Shown here: positions 34,803 through 44,118 of the stretch, in pieces
Layout of the letters: each line of letters begins with the position of its first letter
How positions within the stretch are numbered: the first letter of the stretch is position 1
Assembly: GCA_902576905.1 (NCBI GenBank)
Contig: CACGWW010000003.1
Location: 1-64,000 of the forward strand
DNA: 64,000 bases
From: an uncultured Alphaproteobacteria bacterium
GTDB lineage: Bacteria > Pseudomonadota > Alphaproteobacteria > Rhodobacterales > Rhodobacteraceae
Direction: 5' to 3'
Program-made: the position numbers and the translations under genes
The notes under the pieces: model-generated
Told to the model about the DNA's origin: nothing
What the model saw: the letters and a program-made list of their open reading frames with translations, nothing else
The model's database searches: none

Positions 34803-35984
34803 ATGTTTTTAAATCTTTTTGACGAAATGAAAAGCGCCAAAATACCCGTTTCGCTTCGAGAATATTTGACGTTCTTAGAAGCATTAACTGCAGGTGTAGC
34901 AATTTTTGATGTAAACGATTTCTACTATTTAGCCCGCACCTCTCTTGTTAAGGACGAGAGACATATTGATAGGTTCGATCAGGTTTTTTCACACGTATTT
35001 AAAGGGCTTGAGGCCATTGAAATTGAAGAAGTATTCAAAAAAATTGAAATTCCAAATGAATGGATAAAAAAACTGGCTGAGAAGACTTTATCTAAGGAGG
35101 AAATGGAAAAGATAAACAGCTTAGGTAGCTTTGAAAAGCTAATGGAAACATTGAAGAAGCGATTGGAGGAACAAAAGGATCGCCATCAGGGCGGAAACAA
35201 ATGGATAGGTACGGCGGGTACATCACCCTTTGGGGCCTATGGGTATAATCCAGAAGGAATTCGTATTGGACAACATGAAAGTAGGCATAAGCGTGCTGTT
35301 AAGGTCTGGGATAAAAGAGAGTTTAAGAATTTTGATAGTGATATAGAGCTCGGTACTCGAGGAATGAAAATAGCTCTTAAAAGACTAAGAAGATGGGCAA
35401 GAGATGGTGCAGATGAAGAACTAGATCTAGAGAATACCATAAGCTCCTCGGCTAAAAGTGGTTTTATCGATGTCAGAACTCGTCCTGAACGTAGAAATGC
35501 TATTAAAGTGATAATATTTTTTGATGTTGGTGGATCAATGGACGCCTATATAAGACAGGTCGAAGAATTATTTTCGGCAGCTAGGACAGCATTTAAGCAT
35601 CTTGAGTACTATTATTTTCATAATTGTCTCTACGAAGGAGTGTGGAAAAACAATCATAGGAGGTGGACTGAACAAACGCCCACGACAGAAGTAATGAATA
35701 CATATGGTAAGGATTATCGATGTATATTCGTTGGAGATGCGTCAATGAGCCCTTATGAGATAGAATATCCAGGTGGCGCCAACGAACATTATAATGCTGA
35801 GTCAGGAAGAACATGGCTCGAAAGAGCCACTACAAAATGGCCTAACTATTTATGGATAAACCCAACCAATAAAGACCATTGGGAATACACACATTCAACT
35901 CATATTATAAAAGACATATTTGAAGATAAAATGGTTCCTCTTACCCTAAATGGCTTGAAAGAGGGCATGAGACATCTTTCATAA
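34803..35984 (+). CDS. CoxE-like von Willebrand factor A domain protein
   Basis: 393 residues. The N-terminal FDEMKSAKIPVSLREYLTFLEAL is the usual CoxE-like opening. The C-terminal VWA domain has a MIDAS metal site in FFDVGGSMDAYIRQVEE (DxGxS) and later VGDASMSPYEI. These proteins pair with MoxR AAA+ ATPases as chaperone-like machines that insert metals or remodel client enzymes. The MoxR partner lies just upstream. ATG at 34803. The client here is not evident. Confidence 0.88.
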   Translation: MFLNLFDEMKSAKIPVSLREYLTFLEALTAGVAIFDVNDFYYLARTSLVKDERHIDRFDQVFSHVFKGLEAIEIEEVFKKIEIPNEWIKKLAEKTLSKEEMEKINSLGSFEKLMETLKKRLEEQKDRHQGGNKWIGTAGTSPFGAYGYNPEGIRIGQHESRHKRAVKVWDKREFKNFDSDIELGTRGMKIALKRLRRWARDGADEELDLENTISSSAKSGFIDVRTRPERRNAIKVIIFFDVGGSMDAYIRQVEELFSAARTAFKHLEYYYFHNCLYEGVWKNNHRRWTEQTPTTEVMNTYGKDYRCIFVGDASMSPYEIEYPGGANEHYNAESGRTWLERATTKWPNYLWINPTNKDHWEYTHSTHIIKDIFEDKMVPLTLNGLKEGMRHLS

Positions 35985-35989
35985 TCAAA

Positions 35990-36691
35990 ATGATTACAAA
36001 GATTATTCCCATAGTTGTGTTAGTATCTGTCTTTTACATAGGATCTATTTATTCATCCAAAAGCTTAAGCAAGAGGCTTGAGAAAAAATCAAAAATTTTC
36101 CATGACCCTGTCATTGACAATTATTTAAAAGCGTTTCAATCAATACTTGACTTGGGCAAGTTACAGGTGTTTGTTCTGAATGAGAAACAAATTAATGGTT
36201 TAGTAACACCCAATGGTAATATCTATATTACACAGGGCTTTATCAACCAGTACAAGTTAGGCAAGGTTTCGGGAGTTGAACTGACTTCAGTTATCGCACA
36301 TGAGCTAGGGCACTTAGCCCTAGGACATACAAAAAAACGTCTGATCACTTTTTCGGCAATAAGCGCAATATCTATGGTGATCTCGACGATTCTCAGTAGG
36401 TTATTACCATACATTGGAGCAATAATTGGGAGATACCTGTCTCAAATCCTAATATCCGGGCTTTCTAGGAAAGATGAATTTGAAGCGGACTCATACGCAG
36501 CTGCTCTACTTATTAAATCCGGAATTGGTACTGCTCCACAAATTAACCTACTGAAGAAATTAGAGCAACTAACGGGTATAGTTTCATCCAACGTCACTTG
36601 GACACTTAGTCATCCTTCTCCTGAGCAAAGAATAAAAGCAATCCAAAACCTAGAAGCCTCTTGGATAACTGGAATTAAAGATCAAAATTAA
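35990..36691 (+). CDS. M48-family zinc metalloprotease
   Basis: 233 residues. An N-terminal hydrophobic segment (residues 4-22) anchors or exports it. The zinc motif is VIAHELGHLALGH (H104, E105, H108) and the third ligand Glu is in RKDEFEADSYAA. Two hydrophobic stretches follow the HExxH motif. It is a short form, with no TPR repeats, resembling the BepA/LoiP or Oma1 group that handles damaged envelope proteins. Its 3' end overlaps soxG on the other strand by 17 bases. Confidence 0.87.
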   Translation: MITKIIPIVVLVSVFYIGSIYSSKSLSKRLEKKSKIFHDPVIDNYLKAFQSILDLGKLQVFVLNEKQINGLVTPNGNIYITQGFINQYKLGKVSGVELTSVIAHELGHLALGHTKKRLITFSAISAISMVISTILSRLLPYIGAIIGRYLSQILISGLSRKDEFEADSYAAALLIKSGIGTAPQINLLKKLEQLTGIVSSNVTWTLSHPSPEQRIKAIQNLEASWITGIKDQN

Positions 36692-37223
36692 TTTCAGTTC
36701 CGCGCCTGGTACATACTTCGAACCACTCAATCATATAATCTTTGTGAGACCGTAGAACCGATACAAGTATTTCATCTAGCGATTTAAATAAAATATTAAT
36801 TTGTATTTCACCCAATCTTGTTCTTAGAAAATTACTTTTTGATATTTTTGATTTTTCTAAGTCTAAAGGTACCCCTTTTCGCAATATATCTAATGCTCTA
36901 TTACCTTTTATTAAGAACCAAACTCTTAGATCCGTGGTGTTTTCAGCAACTCCAGTTGTCAAGTTCATCTGCTTTTGAAATTCATTAAGCAATGTATCGT
37001 TTTCTTTTTTTTGATTTAATAAGAGATACTCATCATTTGAAACCCAGCAAAGCGTTAAGCCATTTCTCTCTGTTGCATTTTGAATTGATGGAAGTTTTAC
37101 TTCAATAATTTTTTTTATGACACTAAGGCTTTTTTTATCCCTTTGATCTACTCGTATATTTAAGGATTTTATTGATCCAATTAAATAAACGTCTACAAAT
37201 GTATCACCCTTTATTTTATCCAT
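36675..37223 (-). CDS. soxG: Sarcosine oxidase gamma subunit
   Basis: 182 residues from an ATG at 37223 that overlaps the soxA stop by 8 bases; a frame opening at 37247 is possible. Gamma subunits are fast-evolving, and this one is recognised mainly by VYLIGSIKSLNIRV, WVSNDEYLLL, RVWFLIKGNRALDILRKGVPLDL and the LGEIQINILF strand, which resemble the T-protein-like fold, and by its place as the last gene of soxB-soxD-soxA-soxG. It helps form the interface in the heterotetramer. Confidence 0.88.
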   Translation of the reverse strand: MDKIKGDTFVDVYLIGSIKSLNIRVDQRDKKSLSVIKKIIEVKLPSIQNATERNGLTLCWVSNDEYLLLNQKKENDTLLNEFQKQMNLTTGVAENTTDLRVWFLIKGNRALDILRKGVPLDLEKSKISKSNFLRTRLGEIQINILFKSLDEILVSVLRSHKDYMIEWFEVCTRRGTEINFDL

Positions 37224-40203
37224 CTTGTTTAGCACCCTCTGGGTCATAAAAATTGGGATCTACAATCTTTGCAAAGATAGACTCTTTGGACGAAATCTCA
37301 AACTCTAAGGTTGATCCTTTTCTAGATCTACCATTCTCTATTAATCCAAGTGCTATTGATCTTTTCAAGGTGGGCGAGAAATAAGTAGAGGTCACGTGTC
37401 CAATAGCTTTACCATCTTCTACGGCGTGGCATCCATCTGGGAGAACTTTGTTTGTATCAAGGGTCAGTATGCCAACGAGCTGCTTTCTAATACTAGAATT
37501 TAAATGTGGCAGACTAAATGCTTTTTTTCCTATAAAGTCTTTTTTCTTTTTTGAAACAGCCCACTCCATTCCCAAGTCGTGTGGAGTAACGGTACCATCT
37601 GTTTCATCTCCGACAACTATGAATCCCTTCTCAGCCCTTAGAATATGCAGTGCCTCAGTTCCGTACGGTTGTACTTTGTATTTCTTGCCCACCTTAATAA
37701 GCTTATTCCATAACTCTTCAGCTTGATTGGAATTAACCGCTAATTCGTAAGATAGTTCACCTGAGAAAGATATTCTGTAAATCCTTACCCATATATCATC
37801 AATATTAGTTTCTATGAAGTTCATAAAAGGAAGTTTTTCTGCGGATAAATCAATCGACTTGAAGGTTTGTAAAAGCTCCCTAGATTTTGGTCCTGCAACT
37901 GCTATTTGTGAATATTGTTCGGTTAAATTGACAATAAATACCTTTAAGTGATGCCACTCTGTCTGAAGCCATTCCTCTAACCAGGCATACACTCTATCTG
38001 CACCCCCAGATGTTGTATGACATAAAAATGATTGGTCATTGAGACGTGCTACCACACCATCATCAAAAACAAAACCTGCCTCATTACACATTAGACCATA
38101 TCGACATTTTCCAGCTTTTAAAGTCGAAATCATATTGGTGTAAATTAAATCTAAGAATCGACCAGCATCAGGTCCTTTGACCAAAATTTTACCAAGAGTT
38201 GATGAGTCAAGAAGACCAACATTTTTTCTAACGCTTAGGACTTCGCGACTTAGTATTTCCTCCAAACCTTCATTACCTTTGGGATATGCGTATGCTCTTC
38301 TCCAATCTGCTACGGGTTCCCATATTGCATTGTTCAACATATTCCATTTATCAATAGGAGTTTTTCTAACAGGCTTAAACAGCTTTTTTGCATACTGGCC
38401 AGCAATTAATCCGAGTGGAATTGGTTTATATGGCGGTCTAAAAGTTGTGTGCCCAATTTTATCAACAGGTTTTCCTAAGCTTTGTGATAACACGTGAACA
38501 CCATTAATGTTTGATGTCTTACCTTGATCGGTTGCCATTCCTAAGGTGGTGTATCTTTTTGCATGTTCTACATTCTCAAACCCTTCTTGAACAGCAAGTT
38601 GCAAATCACTAACCTTCACATCATTTTGAAAATCAATATACATCCTTTTTTGTTTATCTTTTGACGCCCCATGAGGTAATACGAAAATTGGTTTTGTCAT
38701 TTTTTCTGGCTCTTTAGAAAATATGCTTGTCTCAATATATCGTTTTGACTTGATTTTTAGGCGCGAGGCCAATTGATTGATTTTGCGTGGGACTTGGTCT
38801 TGGATATCGTAATTACTAAAGACGCCTGCACAAGCACCAAGAGCTAGCATATTGGTTTCGCCTTCCCTACCTATTGGCGTGTTTTCAGGATCAGGTTTAT
38901 AAAACCCACATTCATCATCCCATAGAAGTTTTCCTCCACAATGTGACCAAAGATTTACATTTGGCGTCCATCCACCAGACACCGCTATTGCATTACAGGG
39001 GATCAATTCTTCAATTGTACCTTCACCATTTACAGAACAAATACCTATGGCGGACGCTTTTCTTTTACCTTCGACCTTACCTATGCACTTCCCAAATAGT
39101 ATTCTAATACCTAAACCCTTTGCTTCTTTGATGATTGGGTTATCAGAAGAAGCTCTTGCGTCTAGCACCACCGGTATATCAATGCCTCTGTGTTTGAGTT
39201 CAATCACAGTTTTATACGCATAGTCATTATTGGTTGTAAGTACTAACCGGTCACCTAATAAAACACCATATTTTTGCAAGTAATCACGAACTGAAGCAGC
39301 CAACATTATCCCTGGCAAATCGTTATCTGGAAATACTATTGGTCTTTCAATGGCTCCAGTGCAAAGAATAATTGTTTTTGCCCGAATTTTCCATAATGCT
39401 TTTTTAGTAGCTGTATTGCTATGTTGATTTTCTTCATAAGCCAAAACGAAACCATGGTCGAAAATACCAGTAACAGTGGTATTTAATTTAACAGAAATAT
39501 CCTTAGACTTTTTCAAAATTCCTATACTATTTTTATGAAACTTCTTGTACCGCTCTTTCTCCTCTGTTTTACTATCCTCTAGGTACCTTCCACCGATCAC
39601 ACAATCTTTCTCACAAAGCATTATTGAAATGCCTCTGTCTATAAGTGCTTTGGCAGCCGTTATGCCTGCCAACCCACCTCCGATTATTAGTACATCTGTA
39701 TGGTGATAAATATGTTCATAATGCTCTTCATCATACTCTCTTGGTGTATTTCCTAGCCCGGATGCTCTTCTAATCATTGGCTCGAAAAGATGCTTCCATG
39801 CTGCTCTTGGCCACATAAAAGTTTTATAGTAAAAGCCTGCAGCAAAGAACCTAGAGAATAAATTATTAATTGAAAGAAAATCAAATTTTAAAGACGGCCA
39901 GTGATTTTGCGAAGCAACGTTCATATTATGTTTTAGTTTTACCTCCGTGGCTCTGATATTCGGTTCGAAAAAAGGTCCTTCTCCTATTCCCATAAGGGCA
40001 TTTGGTTCTTCTTCACCCGCCGAGAAAATACCTCGTGGCCGATGGTACTTGAAAGATCTTGCCACCAACATCTCATTATTGGCTAGCAGAGCAGATGCAA
40101 CAGTATCACCATAAAAACCCTTAAGATTTTTTCCATTAAATCTGAAATCAACTGTTTTTTCTCTGTTTATCCGAGAACCTTCCTGTGGCAGTCTAGAACT
40201 CAT
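37216..40203 (-). CDS. soxA: Sarcosine oxidase alpha subunit
   Basis: 995 residues. The order is an N-terminal 2Fe-2S-ferredoxin-like domain without cluster (REKTVDFRFNGKNLKGFYGD), a NAD/FAD Rossmann domain (DVLIIGGGLAGITAAKALIDRG), a linker, and a C-terminal GcvT-like folate-binding domain (GTEALHILRAEKGFIVVGDETDG). The enzyme demethylates sarcosine and passes formaldehyde to tetrahydrofolate. The start is taken at the ATG at 40203, whose ATGA overlaps the soxD stop. The subunit carries the NAD and the folate sites. Confidence 0.96.
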   Translation of the reverse strand: MSSRLPQEGSRINREKTVDFRFNGKNLKGFYGDTVASALLANNEMLVARSFKYHRPRGIFSAGEEEPNALMGIGEGPFFEPNIRATEVKLKHNMNVASQNHWPSLKFDFLSINNLFSRFFAAGFYYKTFMWPRAAWKHLFEPMIRRASGLGNTPREYDEEHYEHIYHHTDVLIIGGGLAGITAAKALIDRGISIMLCEKDCVIGGRYLEDSKTEEKERYKKFHKNSIGILKKSKDISVKLNTTVTGIFDHGFVLAYEENQHSNTATKKALWKIRAKTIILCTGAIERPIVFPDNDLPGIMLAASVRDYLQKYGVLLGDRLVLTTNNDYAYKTVIELKHRGIDIPVVLDARASSDNPIIKEAKGLGIRILFGKCIGKVEGKRKASAIGICSVNGEGTIEELIPCNAIAVSGGWTPNVNLWSHCGGKLLWDDECGFYKPDPENTPIGREGETNMLALGACAGVFSNYDIQDQVPRKINQLASRLKIKSKRYIETSIFSKEPEKMTKPIFVLPHGASKDKQKRMYIDFQNDVKVSDLQLAVQEGFENVEHAKRYTTLGMATDQGKTSNINGVHVLSQSLGKPVDKIGHTTFRPPYKPIPLGLIAGQYAKKLFKPVRKTPIDKWNMLNNAIWEPVADWRRAYAYPKGNEGLEEILSREVLSVRKNVGLLDSSTLGKILVKGPDAGRFLDLIYTNMISTLKAGKCRYGLMCNEAGFVFDDGVVARLNDQSFLCHTTSGGADRVYAWLEEWLQTEWHHLKVFIVNLTEQYSQIAVAGPKSRELLQTFKSIDLSAEKLPFMNFIETNIDDIWVRIYRISFSGELSYELAVNSNQAEELWNKLIKVGKKYKVQPYGTEALHILRAEKGFIVVGDETDGTVTPHDLGMEWAVSKKKKDFIGKKAFSLPHLNSSIRKQLVGILTLDTNKVLPDGCHAVEDGKAIGHVTSTYFSPTLKRSIALGLIENGRSRKGSTLEFEISSKESIFAKIVDPNFYDPEGAKQDG

Positions 40204-40526
40204 TTTACCCAACCCTTGAAATCAACTCTCGAACGCCGAATGGTTGCTAAAATGGATTTGGGTGGTTGCACCTCTTTAGCTGAATACGAGCCAAATACTT
40301 GATTGGTAAGGGTACATCTAGCTGTATGGAACCATTTTCCGCAACCATAAACATGCCTCCACCGCTCAAAAATGATACCTTTATCATTTTTTCTTTCGTA
40401 TAGATATTCATAGAAATCTTTATCGCTTGAAGCGTGATCTCTTCTTATTAAGTGGGCTTGACCGCCACAACTCAACTCTGTTTCATCACAATCTCTTTGG
40501 CAAATAGGGCAATATATATTTAACAT
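40200..40526 (-). CDS. soxD: Sarcosine oxidase delta subunit
   Basis: 108 residues. Begins MLNIYCPICQRDCDETEL and continues with ELSCGGQAHLIRR and FERWRHVYGCGKWFHTARCTLT, the pattern of the small zinc-binding delta subunit; likely zinc ligands include C6 and C9. ATG at 40526. The stop overlaps the soxA start by 4 nt (ATGA). It follows soxB by 9 nt. Confidence 0.94.
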   Translation of the reverse strand: MLNIYCPICQRDCDETELSCGGQAHLIRRDHASSDKDFYEYLYERKNDKGIIFERWRHVYGCGKWFHTARCTLTNQVFGSYSAKEVQPPKSILATIRRSRVDFKGWVK

Positions 40527-40535
40527 TACTCTCCT

Positions 40536-41783
40536 TTAATGAGCTACTGCTGCCGCAGCGCTCTCATCTATTAGTCTTCCTTCTGAAAACCTATCTATTG
40601 AAAATGGAGATGCTAACTTCCCTGGTTGCTCATTATAAATCATTTCTGCCGTAGCCCAACCAGAACCTGGGATAGCTTTAAACCCCCCAGTTCCCCATCC
40701 ACAATTTATATACAAACCATCAACAGGAGTTTTAGAAATTATCGGAGATCTATCGCCTGTCATATCTACTATTCCCCCCCATTGTCGTAGTTGTCGTAAA
40801 CGACTTATTACCGGAAAAGTCTCGACCAAAGCACGCACTGTTTCTTCAATATGGAGAAAGCTTCCTCGTTGACTATAGTTATTATATCCATCGGCTCCAC
40901 CGCCTATAACGAGCTCGCCTTTGTCAGACTGACTTAAATATCCATGTACCGTATTAGCCATAACAACACAATCTATGATGGGCTTTATTGGCTCCGACAC
41001 CAATGCTTGGAGAGCCACTGACTCAATCGGCAATCTGAAGCCTGCTAAATCAGCCAAAACACTGGAATGACCTGCTGCGACAAAACAAACTTTTTTTGCT
41101 TTTATGTTTCCTTTGGTAGTTTCCACTCCCACGATTTTCTCTCTTTTCTTTTTTACTCCAATAACCTCACACTGCTCTATAATGTCGATGCCAAAGTCAG
41201 AGCACTTTCTTGCATATCCCCAAGCCACAGCGTCATGGCGTGCTGTTCCGCCTCTCGGTTGCCAGAGTGCTCCTAGCACTGGGAATCTTGGCCCATTGAT
41301 ATTAATAATTGGCACTATTTCTTTTACCTCCTCTGGAGCAACCATTTTGGTATCTACCCCATTAATTCTATTTGCATGTGATGTTCTCTTCATCGCTTTC
41401 AATTCATGTTCTGTCTGGCACAACATTAGAACACCTCTAGGGCTAAACATAATATTATAATTGAGATCTTGTGAAAGCGTCTCATAAAGAAATCGAGACT
41501 TTTCATAAATGCCTATGGAGCTTTCTTGTAAATAGTTGGAACGGATTATAGTAGTATTACGCCCCGTATTTCCCCCACCAATCCAACCTTTTTCTATCAC
41601 AGCAATATCCGTTACATTAAAATTTTTAGCCAAATAATAAGCCGTTGCGAGTCCATGGCCTCCACCACCCACGATTATTATCTGATATTCCTTCTTGGGC
41701 TGTCGTTTTGTCCAAGCCTTTTCCCAGCCCAGATTATCTCTAAAGGCTTCTGTAAAAATGGAAGAAAGAGAGTATCTTTTCAA
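40536..41783 (-). CDS. soxB: Sarcosine oxidase beta subunit
   Basis: 415 residues. The FAD-binding YQIIIVGGGGHGLATAYYLA is near residue 32, and GGNTGRNTTIIRSNY follows. The histidine in RGGTARHDAVAWGYAR is the expected site for covalent FMN. The C-terminal NCGWGTGGFKAIPGSG is family-typical. The catalytic oxidation of sarcosine occurs here. The start is TTG at 41783. It heads the soxBDAG operon, which has no neighbouring glyA or purU gene as seen in some other bacteria. Confidence 0.96.
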   Translation of the reverse strand: MKRYSLSSIFTEAFRDNLGWEKAWTKRQPKKEYQIIIVGGGGHGLATAYYLAKNFNVTDIAVIEKGWIGGGNTGRNTTIIRSNYLQESSIGIYEKSRFLYETLSQDLNYNIMFSPRGVLMLCQTEHELKAMKRTSHANRINGVDTKMVAPEEVKEIVPIININGPRFPVLGALWQPRGGTARHDAVAWGYARKCSDFGIDIIEQCEVIGVKKKREKIVGVETTKGNIKAKKVCFVAAGHSSVLADLAGFRLPIESVALQALVSEPIKPIIDCVVMANTVHGYLSQSDKGELVIGGGADGYNNYSQRGSFLHIEETVRALVETFPVISRLRQLRQWGGIVDMTGDRSPIISKTPVDGLYINCGWGTGGFKAIPGSGWATAEMIYNEQPGKLASPFSIDRFSEGRLIDESAAAAVAH

Positions 41784-41881
41784 ATTTTGTTTCCCCTAAA
41801 TAACCCTTGTTTGACTAGTACAAAAAATATATATCAAAGACTACGGTTTCCTCAGAACTACGCCCTGGACAAGAAATAGAT

Positions 41882-42610
41882 ATGTACTTTTCAATTCTAC
41901 TATTTGTTATAATCCTTACAAGCTTGTTTTTATCCTTTAGATACTTTATTTCTATGTCGCACGTAGCTAATAAAAATGAAAAAAATCTATCTTCTTCGGA
42001 AACAATAATTAATAAACACTACGTATTTTCCATGCTAAGTTTTATTTTTCTTACTGTTTTACTTTATTCTGGTTTGGGAAGACCTGATCTCCTTCAACCG
42101 CAATTACAGCAAAAAAAATTAGAACTTCCGTATATACAAAGCCTTCAGCTTAAAGAAGATGCAGGTGGGAATGCGGAACTGCTCTTTTTGTACAAAAAAC
42201 TTAAGATGACGCTGGCAAAAAGACCAAACGACATACCTGGGTACAGTTTATTGGTAAAAACCTGCCTAGGTTTGAATAAATATTCAGAAGCACGTATAGC
42301 ACAAGAAAAAGTACTATCTTTAAAAAGTAAGTCCTCAAATTTAGATGATTATATCCTCTTATTGGATACATATTTTATTGCAGCTGGGGGAAGATTCTCA
42401 ATAGAGGCATCAAAAATTTTAAATAGAATAAAAAATGAATATGATTTGAATGAAAATATTCTCTTTTTCACAGCCTTGGAGCACATAGAGCGAAAAGAGT
42501 ATCAGTCTGCTATAAGTGTTTATAAAAAACTTAAAAATAAAAATACTCTTAAAAAAGAAAAGTTAATATTATTAAAGAATAAACTTGATAACTTAGGCCT
42601 CCCAAATTAG
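41882..42610 (+). CDS. ccmI: Short CcmI-like cytochrome c biogenesis protein
   Basis: 242 residues. Two transmembrane helices (about 3-20 and 48-66) flank a cytoplasmic loop, and a periplasmic TPR-like region follows with RPNDIPGYSLLVKTCLGLNKYSEA, the CcmI/CycH hallmark. LYSGLGRPDL after the second helix corresponds to the YxxxGxPxL motif. The family is often about 400 residues; the second periplasmic domain appears to be missing. CcmI holds apocytochrome c for heme attachment. ruvX follows 12 nt downstream. Confidence 0.75.
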   Translation: MYFSILLFVIILTSLFLSFRYFISMSHVANKNEKNLSSSETIINKHYVFSMLSFIFLTVLLYSGLGRPDLLQPQLQQKKLELPYIQSLQLKEDAGGNAELLFLYKKLKMTLAKRPNDIPGYSLLVKTCLGLNKYSEARIAQEKVLSLKSKSSNLDDYILLLDTYFIAAGGRFSIEASKILNRIKNEYDLNENILFFTALEHIERKEYQSAISVYKKLKNKNTLKKEKLILLKNKLDNLGLPN

Positions 42611-42622
42611 CGAAAAAATAGA

Positions 42623-43108
42623 ATGATTAGGGAAAATTTAAACGAATTTTTTAATGACACAAAAAGAGTTGGCCCTTTTCTAGGCATTGACTTAGGAGAA
42701 AAAAGGGTAGGGCTATCCATCTCAGACAGGACCCAAAGTATCGCGTCAAACTATGCTACTCTTCAAAAGAAAAAATTTTCCGTTTTTTCTTTTGACCTGA
42801 AGTCAATTATCGATAAAGAACTCGTTTGCGGAATAGTGATTGGGTTGCCTTTAAATATGGACGGATCAGAGGGGCCAAAATGTCAGTCTGCCCGTGATTT
42901 TGCTAAAAATTTTTCTAACATTGTCGGCCTTCCCATAACATTTTGGGATGAAAGACTAACAACGGTTGCTGCGGAAAGATCTCTTTTGTCGGCCGATTTA
43001 TCGCGAAAAAAAAGACGGCAAGTGATTGATTCAGTTGCTGCTGTTTTGATTTTACAAAATTTACTGGATCGTTTAAAAAACATTGATCGAAGAGCACCTG
43101 AAAACTAA
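42623..43108 (+). CDS. ruvX: Putative Holliday-junction resolvase RuvX/YqgF
   Basis: 161 residues of the RNase H-like fold. GIDLGEKRVGLSISD (about 21-35), IVIGLPLNMDGSEG, WDERLTTVAAE and QVIDSVAAVLILQ carry the acidic catalytic residues. The family has been tied to 16S rRNA 5' maturation as well as junction resolution. ATG at 42623, 12 nt after ccmI. Convergent with dusA. Confidence 0.93.
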   Translation: MIRENLNEFFNDTKRVGPFLGIDLGEKRVGLSISDRTQSIASNYATLQKKKFSVFSFDLKSIIDKELVCGIVIGLPLNMDGSEGPKCQSARDFAKNFSNIVGLPITFWDERLTTVAAERSLLSADLSRKKRRQVIDSVAAVLILQNLLDRLKNIDRRAPEN

Positions 43109-43143
43109 CGTCAGCTAATTGAAGATAAAAATGGCCTGCTCCA

Positions 43144-44118
43144 TTAACAATAGATTGGAACCAAGTTAGAAAGCCTCTCTAATTTTTCCGAATCAGTTGT
43201 TTCATTGCAGAATAAAACACGTTTGAACTCCTTTGAGTTGGCTCGGCCCTTAAATGCGCCCTTCAAATGTTTTAAAATTCCTTTTATCGCTGTCCCCTCA
43301 GCCTTCTCTCGATTACAATACTCAATCATATTCCTAATGACATCTTTCATGCTTCTGACCTTTTCCTTTTGATCAAAAATTTCACGGTCTACATTCAATA
43401 ATATTGAAGGATTTTGATACGCTTCTCTACCAATCATTACACCTGCAACTCGATTTTTCACATTAGATTTCATCTCTTTTATATCGGTTAACCCTCCATT
43501 TAAAATGATATCAAGTCCTGGGAAACTTTTTTGCATTTCATAAACTAAAGGATATCGGAGCGGAGGTATCGTTCTATTGTCTTTAGGGGACAGACCTTGA
43601 AGTAGCGCTTTTCTAGCATGTATGATAAACACTCTACAACCTGAGTTTGCCACCTTTGTTATAAATTCAGGTAGGACTTCATCAGGATTTTGATCATCTA
43701 CCCCAATTCTTGACTTTACGGTTATTGGAATTTTTCCTGCTGAGCGTTTCATTGCTTCTAAACAAGATCTAACTAAATCAATTTTTTTCATGAGTGCTGC
43801 TCCAAAGTTTCCAGATTTTACTCTAGATGACGGGCACCCAACATTTAGGTTAATCTCATCATATCCAAAGTCCACGGCTATCTTAGTGGCTTCAGACAAA
43901 AGCTTTGGATCATTTCCTCCTAGTTGTAGAGCGACAGGATGCTCAATTGGATTGAACTTCAAAAACCGTTCTCTTTCACCAAAAATAATTGCTCTGTCGA
44001 CAATCATTTCACTATATAACAAGGCGTGTTGCGACAATTGCCTGTGGAAGTATCTACAGTGCCTATCAGTGCAATCCATCATAGGTGCAACGCTTAGTAG
44101 TCTATTTAAGCTATCCAA
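43144..44118 (-). CDS. dusA: tRNA-dihydrouridine(20/20a) synthase
   Basis: About 324 residues. FMN enzyme reducing uridine 20/20a in the tRNA D-loop. LLSVAPMMDCTDRHCRYFHRQLS, QLGGNDPKLLSEA, and the catalytic Cys in NLNVGCPSSRVKSG are diagnostic of the DusA branch, as is RAGVMIGREAYQNP-type sequence near the FMN site. I place the start at a TTG at 44118, behind AAGAGAAG and overlapping the previous stop by 8 nt; another TTG lies at 44142. Confidence 0.93.
   Translation of the reverse strand: MDSLNRLLSVAPMMDCTDRHCRYFHRQLSQHALLYSEMIVDRAIIFGERERFLKFNPIEHPVALQLGGNDPKLLSEATKIAVDFGYDEINLNVGCPSSRVKSGNFGAALMKKIDLVRSCLEAMKRSAGKIPITVKSRIGVDDQNPDEVLPEFITKVANSGCRVFIIHARKALLQGLSPKDNRTIPPLRYPLVYEMQKSFPGLDIILNGGLTDIKEMKSNVKNRVAGVMIGREAYQNPSILLNVDREIFDQKEKVRSMKDVIRNMIEYCNREKAEGTAIKGILKHLKGAFKGRANSKEFKRVLFCNETTDSEKLERLSNLVPIYC

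Noticed and set aside
36675-41783. soxBDAG as a sulfur-oxidation (Sox) cluster
   Set aside because: The symbols are shared, but domains are those of heterotetrameric sarcosine oxidase (FAD/FMN beta subunit, folate-binding alpha subunit).
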